Source: Willaertia magna
Lineage: Eukaryota; Heterolobosea; Eutetramitea; Acrasida; Naegleriidae
DNA length: 13,961 nucleotides
NCBI GenBank assembly: GCA_902984215.1
Contig: CADWAF010000671.1
Span: 1-13,961, forward strand
Direction of reading: 5' to 3'
Part shown: positions 1 through 9,993 of the stretch, in pieces
How positions within the stretch are numbered: the first letter of the stretch is position 1
How the letters are laid out: the number at the start of each line of letters is the position of its first letter
Notes under the pieces: model-generated
The model's database searches: none
Told to the model about the DNA's origin: nothing
Seen by the model: the letters and a program-made list of their open reading frames with translations, nothing else
Program-made: the position numbers and the translations under genes

Positions 1-314
1 ACTTTTCTAAATTTTCTAACCAAAGATGTTTTTCCAATTCCATAGGTCTGAAAGAGAGATACTAATTTAGCTTGGCTTAGATTTTGTTGTTCCTTATTTT
101 TTACAAAAGTTTTAACTATTAATTCAGATTCCTTTTCACGATTTACAAATTTAAGGTTCAATGTTGAATGTTGAAGATCTTCTTTTAAGACTTCGTTAGT
201 TTTCTTCTTTTTCATTGTCGGAGCTTCCAAATGATCAACCAGTAAAGTTTGATTTTTTGGTAATTCGCAAAGCCTTTTGTTGGATGAACCACACATGTCT
301 CGCTGTCCAGACAT
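1..314 (-). CDS. P-loop NTPase, N-terminal part (runs off left edge)
   Basis: Reading from the ATG at 314 leftwards, 104 codons stay open to the window edge with no stop and no obvious intron. The first ~50 residues are polar and lysine-rich (KKKK near residue 35). Then comes a segment starting VNREKESELI, typical of the helix before an ATPase core, followed by a hydrophobic strand and QTYGIGKTSLV, a Walker A loop (GxxxxGKT with Q at the usual first Gly) at residues ~90-100. This places it among P-loop NTPases of AAA/STAND type; the family cannot be fixed because Walker B and everything after lies outside. The start is favoured because the ATG is preceded by a run of A (A at -3) and gives the only frame that stays open. 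It lies 120 bases beyond the stop of XRN1 on the same strand. The same NTPase class appears again at 5728-8306. Confidence 0.72.
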   Translation of the reverse strand, partial: MSGQRDMCGSSNKRLCELPKNQTLLVDHLEAPTMKKKKTNEVLKEDLQHSTLNLKFVNREKESELIVKTFVKNKEQQNLSQAKLVSLFQTYGIGKTSLVRKFRK

Positions 315-434
315 TTTTTGCGTGTAAAATTTAGGCGGGAGATGTTTAATTTGCAGAGAAATTCAAGCCAAGATTGTTCTATTATTGAAAATTGATTCAT
401 TCGTTTTAAAGTGCCATTTTATTTTTTTTTAATC

Positions 435-3400
435 TTAATTTTGCTTATTTGATTTTTTTTGAATAAAATTTAAATAATTTTGCATATCTTCTGAAGATAA
501 ACCTGAGGAACTTGGTTGACTATAATCATTATTATTACTGCTATTACCATTAGTTGTTGTGGTAGTGTTAGTGTTTGTAGTGTTATTAACACTAGTATCA
601 TCTTGCTTTTTTCTTTGTCTATCTTGTTTATGTTTAGTAAATGTTTGTTTAAATACTTCAGAAGGATTCCATTTATCTGAGGCTAATGTAGATGGACTTA
701 AATTTGTTTGTTGGGTTGATTGTTGTTGATTATTACCATTATTGTTGCTTTGATTTCTTGGTTGATGTTCATTTCTTGGCTTATTTTGTGGTTTTCTTTT
801 TGAAAAGGAGGAACCCAAAGGACCTTTTTGTTGTTGATTACTATCATCATTTCGTTGTGATTGAGTATTATTTTGAGAAAATTGTGATGGCTTATTGTTA
901 GATTGCTTAACAGATTTCTCCTTGTTTTGAGTATCTTCTTCCCTTAATACCCTAAAGTTACTTTGTTGATTATTATTTTTTGATTGGAATCTACCTTGAT
1001 TTTGTCTGTTACTGTTATCAAATGGTTTCTTTTGTTGTTGCTTTTCATTTTCCTTTAAAGCATTTAATGTCATAATCTTTGGTTTTGGAGGAGCATTGTA
1101 ATTATAACTAGAAGTGGTATAATAATGTTGTTTTGTGTAATCAACCTTATTTGGGGCATTTGAGAAAGAATGTCTAGTTGGTTGTTCATCATTTTCTCTT
1201 AAATACTTTTGTCTATCTAAATTAACTAAATGTTTTAAAACTAAGATAGCACCTCTACTTGATGATAATCTTGAACCAAATGTTGAACCTCCAACAAATT
1301 CTTCATCAAAAACAACTTGACCTTGATCTCCTTCCATACCAACTAAAATACCTTTAGATCCATAAGGAGCTGCACCTGTTCCACTCATATATAAAACTCT
1401 ATTACCTAATGAGAAATCAGCAACATAAAATAGATTTGGAGCTGGATCAGATGGTTTATGAACTACTGCTGTTTCTACTTCAACAATTTTACCAACGTCT
1501 GGATGTGTCACTTTTTGTTTTGTTGCAAATTCAATTGCTGCCTTTTCAATTTCTTGTAATACTCCCTTAGGGAAAACATCCTTTTCAATATCTATGAAAG
1601 GTAATCCTTGGAATTCTTGTGCAGATAACCAAACTACAATTTCATTAATCTTTTCTTGATATAATTTAAGTCTTTCGTGTGAATTTTCAGTTGATTGAGT
1701 GATTTGAGGGAACATATCTCTTGCATTGAAATCTACATCGGTTCCTAACATTTCAACAAATTCAGGGAATGCATTTCTATAAGCATCAATTAATTTAAGA
1801 GCCTTTTCTGATAATTCCCAATCACCAAAAGTACCTGCAACAGAGAATTTACTGGAATTTGGTCTATCAAACAATTGGTTTCCAGTTGTGAAATTTAAAA
1901 AGTATCCCTCATCTAAGTTTTGTTCATTAAAATCACATCTACAATATCCAATAACTCTCTTTGAACTCTTTTTAGATCTTAAACCTAAACCAACATTTTC
2001 TGACAATTTACCATTTGGTAATTCAATACGTAAATTACCAACTACAATACCTAAAGCTTTCTTAGACATATTTAATTTCTTAGCAGCAACAAAGAATGGA
2101 TAATATTCTTGAGCAGTAAACTTTTCTAACAACTCTGGTGGATAATTTGGTTTTGTTTCACTGCCGTCGTGCACACTTGTCAATTTAACTTGTAACTTAT
2201 TTTTGTTATATCCAGCTACCTCTCCTAAACAGCCATAATGTTTATCTCCCAAAATTAAAACATTTTGACCTAGTGGATATTCTGCTTCAATCTTATCAAT
2301 TCCCCTTTCAATAAACTTCTCATCGGGTATTGGATTGTAATTTTCTAAAATCAATAATTGATGTGGATATGCAAATTCATTCTTATTGAAAGAACGTTTA
2401 ATACCATATTTATCACGTTTCATTCCTCTAAATAATTTAATAAATACTAAAACACGAGTATCTCCAATATCTAAACCATATCTTCTTAAAAGTACACTCT
2501 TGTGGAAGCCATATTCTCTTCTAAATTGTTCCAAATCCCTTTCAGAGTGTTCTTCTCCTTCATCATCAGGAGAATAATAACTTGCAACTTCATCAGCTAA
2601 ACTTGAGAAAATACCAAGTCTTGGATATGGATATCCAACATAAACTTTCTTTCCTATAAATTTCTTTAAGTATTGAACTACATTTGCTGATTTCTTCATA
2701 CTTTCTTCATATGTCATTGTAATACCATTTTCCCTCTTTTGATATTCATCTTTATCTAAATGTATTGTCATACTAGGTTTCTTACTAGATTGTCCAAATA
2801 GTGCAACACCAATATCTTTTTCTTTTGCAATAATGTCTTTGCTAAATAATGAAGGGAATCCTTCCAAATTTTCTTTAACACCATCACATAACTTAGGAAT
2901 AAATTTAACGTATTGTGGGAATTCAAATGCCTCTTCCTTAACATGACTGTTTAAAATATCTGGTAATTGATCAGAAAGAGAAGAAGGACATGTGACATTT
3001 ACTGAAGGATTGAAAGTGAAAAGTAAATTAGGTCCAAATGAATTTCTCTTCTTTTCTACTTCAGATACTTGATTTTGGTCAATTTTTGCTACTGCATCTA
3101 ACAAACGTTTTTCATCAATGAATGGTAATAAAGTAACACCTTCATAATCATATTTAGTTCCTTCACGATCAATAACAAATTCATTTGGATAGAAATCATA
3201 AATTGGTGAATTAGGTAAATATAACTGTCTATAAGCTGGCGGAAGTAATTTACAACTTCCTTCTGGTAAAACACCTAAAAGTTGTTCAAACGGATGGAAA
3301 GGTTTACCTGGGTCACTAAAATTAATTTCCTTTGCAATTGTACCCATATTTACAAGATCAGTAGCGATTGGAGCATAATGGAAAGGATAATACCATCTCC

Positions 3401-5207
3401 AAGAAATTAATTGATTGTAATAATATTTAAATACCCATAAAAGACCTTCAACATATGATTTCACAACCTTATTAACTTCTTCCTTATTATTGTGGTCAAT
3501 ACCTAATTTTGTTTGATAATAAGCTTTATGCCAAACAGCAAAATCAAATCCATTATCACCAACTGACTTTAAAAGCAAATCATTTTCTTCTTCAAGCTCC
3601 ATAGGTCCTTCAGGTTCAATTAAAGTATCAATTCCATAAGTACCGGCTGTTGGGTGACTATAATCTAATACATTATGTAAACCAACTACAACATTCATTT
3701 CTTCTGCTTCTTCGTCACCATCTTGACTAAATAATCTTTCTTGATGTTTAAGATGTTTTCCAAGACTTAATGGAGAAACTTCATTCTCAAGAGTGTGTAA
3801 AATATCTTTCACACTTTTTGGTTCAGTTTCCTTTTCAGATTCTGATTCAGAAAGTGGGACATTTTGTCTTAAAACTTCTTCAGCAGCATCCATAGCAATT
3901 TTTGGTTCTTGTTTTTCGATATCATTAACTGTAGTAAGACCAGTAAAACCTTCTTCATCAATCTTAATAAACTTTCTATGTCTTCTTTGTTGTCTTCTAT
4001 TCTCTCTTGAACGATTTAAATATCTATCAGCCATCATTGAAGCTTCTCTTTCACCTAACAATTTCACAAATGCTTCAACACGATCAAAATGAATATCACC
4101 ATATTCTGTTAAATAACCAGATAATGTTGGAAGTACAGTTTTATAAATATCCATCATTATATTAATACTTCCTTCTTTAATATCAAGAGTAGGCATATGA
4201 GGTAAGAAATCATTTCCTGTAAAGAAAACATAAAATACAAAATCATCAATAATACGTTCTAAATCATATTCAAAAGGTAATTTTCCTTTCAGCGCTTCTC
4301 TAAACTCTAAATCTAAATATTGTCTTAACGCTGATAAATGTAATAGGTGAAACTTTTCAACAAATGGTTTCTATTAGATAATAAATAAATAGTTAAATTA
4401 TGTTTTTGAATAACCACTTACATTCTTCTCTTTCATTCCCTTTAAACGATATTGTTCAAAAACATCTTCACGCAATAAAGTAAAGTGAGGTTCGTGAGTA
4501 ATTAAACCTAAACAAATTAAATCAGCATCTAAACCATATAAACAATGTCTTTCATTTGGTTCATAACCCTTTTCCATCTTTCTTCCTCTAATAAAATTCA
4601 TAATTTTATGTTCACCTTCACCTGGTACATCATGTCCCGAAAATATAACTTTACATTGTTGCCATTTGATATCATGCTTCATCTTTGAATGAACCATATA
4701 CTTTAAATGTTCACTTAATTTAGCCATAAATTCAGTACCTGGGGTAATACAGTTAGAATCAAAAACATCATCAACTGGTGGTAATTCTTCTTCTTGTTTT
4801 TTAGCCATCTTCTTTCTTAATTGTTCAGCATCAAAAACTTTACGGAATCTACGTTGTCTTTGTTGATTCATCTTTGCTCTAGGTGCAACACCATCAAGAG
4901 CCATAACGAAATGTTTCTTAGGTTGAATTAATTGAAATAATTGATCAATATAACGGAAAATCTTTAAAATCATTTCTCTTTCTGTTAATTGAGCTTTAAT
5001 TTCATCATCTTTATGTGTACAATTGTGAATAATACCATTCATATCTAAATATAAATTATCTATTTATTTTAAAATTATATAATTAAATATTATTTATTCT
5101 TTATAATGATGATACTAACCTACAGTTGGAAGTGTAGCCTCTGATAAAGGGGCAACAATACAAGGATAACGTTCTGCTAAGAACTTGAAAAATCTTGGAA
5201 CTCCCAT
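435..5207 (-). CDS. XRN1: 5'-3' exoribonuclease XRN1, three exons
   Basis: Cytoplasmic 5'-3' exoribonuclease that degrades decapped, 5'-monophosphate RNA. Exons: 5207-5120, 5044-4422, 4370-435; joined length 1548 residues (yeast Xrn1 is about the same length). The N-terminus MGVPRFFKFLAERYP is the XRN signature. Visible active-site elements: D30 in the DMNGIIHNC block (its codon is split by intron 1), D80 in ALDG, the basic cap-excluding helix with K87, Q91, R94 and R95, GEGEH with E172/E174, D202/D204 in YGLDADLI, and D291 in GNDFLPH. The second conserved block SWRWYYPFHYAP follows at ~560-571. Further on are the SH3-like and other accessory domains specific to XRN1 rather than nuclear XRN2/RAT1. 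The last ~250 residues (about 1296-1548) are a disordered Q/N/K-rich tail ending in SSEDMQNYLNFIQKK. An AATAAA-like signal (minus strand) lies ~12 bases after the stop. Confidence 0.96.
4371..4421 (-). other. Intron 2 of XRN1 (51 nt)
   Basis: Starts GTAAGTGG and ends TAATAG on the minus strand, between codons (phase 0). Splicing joins GMKEKN to KPFVEKFHLLHLSALRQYL and opens 58 further codons upstream of the first in-frame ATG of exon 3, including the catalytic GNDFLPH. The long exon therefore starts at 4370 and not at its first methionine (4196). Confidence 0.93.
5045..5119 (-). other. Intron 1 of XRN1 (75 nt)
   Basis: Starts GTTAGT and ends TTTAG on the minus strand. It splits the codon for the catalytic Asp30 (G|AT). 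Removing it joins LSEATLPTV to DMNGIIHNC, which restores the conserved XRN N-terminal block. Confidence 0.93.
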
Positions 5208-5727
5208 TATTATTTGTTAATCTCTTAGATCTTAAACTAGATTGTAATAACAGTAATAAACAAAAACTATTTTTCTTAATAATTTAATCAAATCGGAAAC
5301 TCTATTGAATTAGCAGTTTCTTCTGGTAACAGTTAAATTTTATTTTTTTTATTAAAAATTTTTTTTGAAATGAAATTATTCATCAAAATAGGCTCGTCGT
5401 TCATTGATGGAATTGAATTATGTATTTTTAGTTTGTGTTATTAACAAAGTGTAAATTGCTAGTTTAATTACATGTTGAAGTGCCAAGATAACAAGAAAAA
5501 CGATTACAAGTAAAAATTTAAATGTTTATACGGATTAAAGGAAAAAACAACTTGTTTCATTAATAATACGTTAAACTTTTTCTTTAAACTATACTTTGAT
5601 AAACCAATTATTATCATTCAATTTTGATTTTGATTGGCAGAAAATTGTTCAGTCACCAAAGTTTTGTTGGATAACACGGCTGGCCTGACCGGAAACCTCA
5701 ACCTAACCTTAAAAAATAAAAACAAGC
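5208..5727. other. Divergent intergenic region between XRN1 and the NTPase gene
   Basis: 520 bases between two head-to-head genes, so it should hold both promoters. It is AT-rich with T-runs near 5341-5365. Two CCAAT pentamers in opposite orientation lie at 5604-5608 and 5633-5637. A short C-rich patch (aacctcaacctaacctt, 5694-5710) directly precedes the A-rich leader of the plus-strand gene. No RNA gene or conserved coding exon was recognised. One 13-codon ATG frame starts at 5472 and looks accidental. Confidence 0.7.
5630..5641 (-). promoter_or_regulatory. Candidate CCAAT box (NF-Y site)
   Basis: TTGATTGGCAGA matches the published NF-Y consensus (CTGATTGGYYRR) at 10 of 12 positions. Its centre is ~92 bases before the ATG at 5728, within the usual NF-Y distance from promoters. 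A second CCAAT in the other orientation lies ~25 bases upstream (5604-5608). Inferred from motif and position only; in AT-rich DNA the bare pentamer is common. Confidence 0.35.
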
Positions 5728-8306
5728 ATGATTGCGGCCTTTAAAAGATCTTTTTTTCTTACCAAGGCTGCATTCAAACTTACTAACAAATTAAACAACA
5801 CTTCAATTCTAATGGACAAAGTTGTTCCTAACTGCAATAAACTAATAACTAATAATATTACTTCATCATTTGGACAAATACGTTCCTACACTACAACAAA
5901 TTGTTTAAAAGAAAAAGAACTATTAAATAATAGTAGTAATAATGGTTTTACAACACCATCATCTACCAAATACCAAAATGCTCTCAATTTGAATGATTAT
6001 GAGAAATGGAATGCTCAACAAGTAAAATCTGTGCTAATTGCTGATCAATCTTTGGGTGGTGTTGGTTTATCGATTGAGGAAGTTGAGCTTTTAGATGATT
6101 TTAATGGATCTTTTCTTGCTAATATAGTGCAAAATATCAAAGAAAAAGATTTATTCTTTGCCTTGAATAAACTAGAAATCGGCAAAGATGCTATTAATAA
6201 CGGCAATTTTCAACTTTACAAAACTTGTAAAACTATTGTGTATTGGGTAAATAATACTTTAATACCATTTCAGATGTTACAAGGTATGTATTATTTTTCA
6301 ATTTTTTAATTCACACTTATAACTGATGAATTTTTTGTAACACAAAAGAAATCAACCCAAAAATCAGCAACAAAGTATTTCAGCAAGTAAGAATCGATCC
6401 AAAATATGAATATCTTCGTAATTTACATGATTCAAGCAAAATGAAAGCACTGGAAAGTTTAATTGGTACAAATATTGATCTTCCTATTCTAAATGAATTA
6501 GATGGCAACGTTCCAATAGATTTTGATCATACATCTAAATTTCTTTTGACACGTCAAGGATTTGAATTATTAAACAAAGTTATCAAAAAAGATAATGATG
6601 GACATGCATTATATGGGCCTTATGGAATGTCTAAATCTTACACTATGTATTTAATAGCTTGTTATGCAATTGTCAATTCTATTCCTTTACTATACGTTCC
6701 AAAATGTAAGGACTGGGTTGAATGTTACTATAAAAAAAAAGAATTGGGAGCAAATGAATATTTGCGTAATTTAGCATTATATTGGAACTATGATATAATT
6801 TCACGAGATTTAGTGTTAAAAATGTTAACTAATCCTAGAGATGTTATTGATTTATTAAAAATATCAAGCACAAAAGGAGATAGAGCTATAATGTTGTTTG
6901 ATGAACATCACGAAGTATTAGAACTTATTGAAAACGGTATTAGATTGTCAGAATTTCTATATTTTAGGAATTTCAATAGATGGCATGGTATTACAAGTGG
7001 TACTATGACAGTTTATTGTGGAAATAAACTTGAAAGGTATTTATCTAAGAGTGTAGATTTTAGACGTGTTACACCACTCACTCAAGAAGAATTTAAAGCA
7101 CTTATAAAGAATTATGGTTTAAACGTTTCAGATGAAAATAAAATTGCTTATGCAACAGGAAGAATTCCAGGAGAGTTAAAGAAGTTTGTAAATTTTTTGA
7201 ATAATTACAAAGAAGATAAAGTTGTAACGGTGACAGATAATATTGTTAGATTGTTCAAAAAGGAAATTGAAACTGAATATAAACAAAGATTAAACCAAAG
7301 TTTAGAAAGTTTACTTTCATATTCAGATTGTTTAACAAATTTTTATGATTCTATAGAAAATCTTTTTACACTTGGACTTAAACCTGGATTTTGGAAAGGA
7401 AGATCATGTGGCATTGATGGAGAGGTATACGATGAAGGATTACTTTATAAAACACATTTTGGTCAATTGTATTTTATTAATGAGGCAGCTAAAAGAGTAT
7501 TATTTAATTTATATTGCCAATCACAAAAACAATTGATTATTAGATATTCTGATGAATATCTTTTAAAACAATATTTACTGATACAAGAATATAATTATAT
7601 AAATAGTAATATACAACAAAGATTTAATGTGGTAAATTTTAACAACTTTAATAATTATTCAAAAAGTATATCTTACACAGTTAATACTCACCAAAGTTTA
7701 GATATAAACGACTTGTCAACATTAAACAAAGAAAATTATTTAATTGGAACAACAGCTCTTTTTGTTCCAGAAACTAATTTTTCATGTTTTTCTTACTTGA
7801 TTATTCAATATGAAGAGAAAATAATTAATTTATACTTTAAACAACCAATTGTTTCAACAATAGATGCTCGTTACAACACAAATTCCACTGATTTAGATAA
7901 ACTTTTAGATAGAAATTATATTATAGAACATAAAAATAAATCTACACCACTAATTAATCGTACATTTACTTTAGATTTTCAATTTTCATTATTAGAATTG
8001 ATTATACATGGAGTTATTGGAAATTTTGGAGATTTCACAGAAACAATTTATAAAGACGCAGCTAAAAAATCACACTCTACTATAGCTGTTAAAAGAAATT
8101 TAAATCTAAACTTTAAATTATCAAACAATGAACTTAACTCAAAGTTAGTAGTTGGAGATTTAGAAATTAATTGGTATTATATTTATGAATCATCAATACT
8201 TTCAAAAGAACAATCCACTAGAAACGTGAAAGAAAGTGGTATACTTTATAGAAATAGGGAAGATATTGAGAAGGATATGAAAATTACATTTGAAAATAGG
8301 AGGTAA
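5728..8306 (+). CDS. Mitochondrial-type SAM-like + P-loop NTPase (RHS/Crinkler-like), two exons
   Basis: Exons 5728-6283 and 6349-8306 give 837 residues. Residues 1-54 look like a mitochondrial presequence: Arg/Lys/Ser/Thr/Asn-rich, almost no acidic residues, ending IRSYTTT, which resembles an R-3 cleavage site (RSY|T). Residues ~90-145 (YEKWNAQQVKSVL to FLANIVQNI) resemble the SAM-like helical bundle found ahead of NTPases in expanded protist and fungal families. The NTPase core has Walker A GPYGMSKS (275-282, Ser where the Gly of GKS is expected), Walker B AIMLFDEHHEV (DE at 370-371), a sensor-like VYCGN (~407-411), VTPLTQEEF (~426-434) and TGRIPGEL (~455-462). The segment EVYDEGLLYKTHFGQLYF (~544-561) matches the style of the region after the ATPase in RHS/Crinkler-type proteins. 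DAP3/mS29 is an alternative, but this protein is about twice as long. The C-terminal ~260 residues are not recognised. Function unknown. Confidence 0.8.
6284..6348 (+). other. Intron of the NTPase gene (65 nt)
   Basis: Starts GTATGT and ends ACAAAAG; a possible branch region (aactgatg) lies ~25 bases before the acceptor. Splicing is in phase 1 (G|AA, Glu186) and joins IPFQMLQ to INPKISNKVFQQV, linking the presequence/SAM-like exon to the ATPase exon in one frame. Without it the upstream frame stops at 6307. Confidence 0.88.
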
Positions 8307-8715
8307 ATAAATATTTAGTTGTTGAAAAAAAGTAGTGCTTTTTGGATTTCTTTTTAGATTTATCGAAGTAGATTTTTAGTCAACTGTGAATTTTAAATTA
8401 ACTTCGAAAAATTCTTTTCAGATAAATGATTTTGTGTTAAGATATAGCTTTTTTGATAGTTATTTTAATCATTAATAATTTCTTTGTCAGCTTTGTGCTT
8501 CATTATTTTTTAAAAATAATTATTTTCTATTTTGCTTTTCAATTAAGGAATTTTTTTAAAATAATTTTTGTTGTCGTTAAAGAGAAGATAAGGATTAATC
8601 TTGAGACAGATATTAGAGGTGATTTCTTCTTAGATTTCCTAGTCATCTGTCGTTGTTTATGAACTGAAGAAGCTTAGTGTTCTGTTTTTGAAAACATAAT
8701 TCATCAATAAAAAAA
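8307..8715. other. Intergenic region, NTPase 3' end to PIMT promoter
   Basis: 409 bases, strongly AT-rich. An AATAAA overlaps the stop of the upstream gene (8306-8311) and could serve as a poly(A) signal. A 69-codon plus-strand open frame (8453-8662) is mostly Phe/Ile/Val from T-rich sequence and has no family features, so it is not called. No RNA gene or repeat is evident. Confidence 0.6.
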
Positions 8716-9816
8716 ATGTTGTCACACTTATACAAACTACTTTTCAACAATCAAAAATTAATTCTTTCACTAACTGCAATTACTACAACCGCTCTTTCTC
8801 TTCTCTACTACTATTTAAAACAAAAAGATAACAAAAAAGATCAAGAAGTTGATCCAACTAATCAATTAGAATTAGTTAATTATTTAAAAAAGAAGAATTT
8901 TATTCAATCAAAACTAATTGAAAATACTTTCTTAACAGTTGACAGAAAATACTATACTTATTCCACTTTACAAAATGAAAAAGATTTAGAATATTTAAAA
9001 AATCCATATTTAGATTCTGCATTTCCTATCACTTGTAATGCCACTATCTCTTCTCCACATATCCATGCCACTTGTTTAGAAATTTTAAGTGAAATCTTTG
9101 AAAAGTTTAATAATAATAATAATAGCAATAATACTATTAACTGTTTAGATATTGGTAGTGGAAGTGGTTTTATTTCAAGTTGTTTAGCTCACATGTCACA
9201 ATTATGTAATTTAAAATCAAAAATTTTAGCGATTGAACATTTAGATGAATTAGTTAAATTAGGAATTGAGAATTGTTTAAAAGATGAAAAGAGTAAACAG
9301 TTTGTTAATAATAATAATGAAGAAAAGGATCAATGTATTTATTTTAAAAAAGGAAATGCATTCAACACTAATGAAATTATCACACAATGGAATGACATTT
9401 GTCACTTAAAGAAAGAAGAAGAAGAACTTTTTGACATTATTCATTTTGGAGCAGCATGTCCTGACATTCCAAAAGAATATTTTCCACTTTTAAAACCAGG
9501 TGGTAGAATTGTATGTCCAGTTGGCCAAAGTGATAACCATCAATCATTATATTGTATTACAAAAAGAAAAGATAATTTACAAATAGATATACAATTTATT
9601 ACAAAAGTACATTTTGTTCCTTTATTTAAGAAAAGTGAAGAACAATTAATTTATTGTAATAGAACTAATCCAAAATTATTTAATTTAAATAATGACGGTA
9701 ATGATAATAATGGAAAAGAAAGAGTAATTGTTTTACCTTATTTACATTTATGTGATTCTTCAATTACTTCTTACGATAAAATTAAATGGGAAACTGCAGA
9801 TGATTTAAAGTTATAA
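8716..9816 (+). CDS. Protein-L-isoaspartate O-methyltransferase with N-terminal membrane anchor
   Basis: PIMT uses S-adenosylmethionine to methylate L-isoaspartyl residues, starting repair of damaged proteins. No intron; 366 residues against ~225 for the human enzyme. Residues ~52-90 (LVNYLKKKNFI to VDRKYY) are the family N-terminal helix region, TISSPHIHA (110-118) is the substrate-loop signature, LDIGSGSGF (144-152) is SAM motif I, IEH (173-175) matches the conserved GIEH, FGAACPDIP (~244-252) is the post-II motif, PGGRIVCPVG (261-270) motif III, and VHFVPL (298-303) the family C-terminal block. Additions: a hydrophobic segment at ~15-34 (LILSLTAITTTALSLLYYYL) followed by Lys/Asp, which looks like a signal anchor; Asn-rich inserts at ~131-140 and ~198-204; and a ~60-residue C-terminal extension. 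The usual cytosolic enzyme lacks the anchor, so this one may sit on a membrane (ER, outer mitochondrial or other). Confidence 0.93.
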   Translation: MLSHLYKLLFNNQKLILSLTAITTTALSLLYYYLKQKDNKKDQEVDPTNQLELVNYLKKKNFIQSKLIENTFLTVDRKYYTYSTLQNEKDLEYLKNPYLDSAFPITCNATISSPHIHATCLEILSEIFEKFNNNNNSNNTINCLDIGSGSGFISSCLAHMSQLCNLKSKILAIEHLDELVKLGIENCLKDEKSKQFVNNNNEEKDQCIYFKKGNAFNTNEIITQWNDICHLKKEEEELFDIIHFGAACPDIPKEYFPLLKPGGRIVCPVGQSDNHQSLYCITKRKDNLQIDIQFITKVHFVPLFKKSEEQLIYCNRTNPKLFNLNNDGNDNNGKERVIVLPYLHLCDSSITSYDKIKWETADDLKL

Positions 9817-9885
9817 TTTTTTGAAATTTTTATTTACTTTTAACATTTCTCTTAATTCATTGTAAAATATAAACAATTATTTTCC

Positions 9886-9894
9886 GCCAATAAA
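9886..9894 (+). promoter_or_regulatory. Overlapping GCCAAT box and AATAAA signal
   Basis: GCCAATAAA contains GCCAAT, ~105 bases before the ATG at 9994 (a usual NF-Y distance), and also AATAAA (9889-9894), 73 bases after the PIMT stop and followed by a T-run. The second reading, as the PIMT poly(A) signal, is at least as likely; both are motif-level inferences. Confidence 0.35.
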
Positions 9895-9993
9895 ACCCTT
9901 TTTTTTTACAGCTGGAGGCTGGTTTCTTTTTGTTATATTTTAATATTAAGGCTGAATATTTAGTAAACTATTTTGCAAAGAATTGTTTTAAAA

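Noticed and set aside
212..400. Minus-strand 62-codon open frame starting at ATG 400
   Set aside because: It overlaps, in another frame, the longer frame from ATG 314 that carries a P-loop motif; its own product has no recognisable features.
692..901. Plus-strand open frame rich in Tyr, Val and Phe
   Set aside because: Antisense to the Q/N-rich tail of XRN1; the CAA/AAT codons there read as Leu/Val/Tyr-type codons on the other strand.
1888..4092. Three plus-strand open frames (1888-2103, 2386-2577, 3793-4092)
   Set aside because: All lie antisense to conserved XRN1 coding sequence and show no family motifs.
5472..5513. 13-codon ATG frame before the NTPase gene as a regulatory upstream ORF
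   Set aside because: It is ~215 bases upstream of the real start with no evidence that it is transcribed; short ATG frames are common by chance.
5672..5692. Possible tRNA or structured RNA in a GC-rich patch
   Set aside because: The patch is ~20 bases with only a 3-base stem; no cloverleaf or promoter boxes can be drawn.
5694..5710. Telomere-like C-rich repeat (aacctcaacctaacctt)
   Set aside because: Only two imperfect units, inside a gene-dense region; not enough for an interstitial telomeric repeat.
8453..8662. 69-codon hydrophobic frame as a small membrane protein
   Set aside because: Composition reflects T-rich intergenic DNA (Phe/Ile/Val), with no conserved pattern, and the ATG-to-stop length is within chance for this composition.
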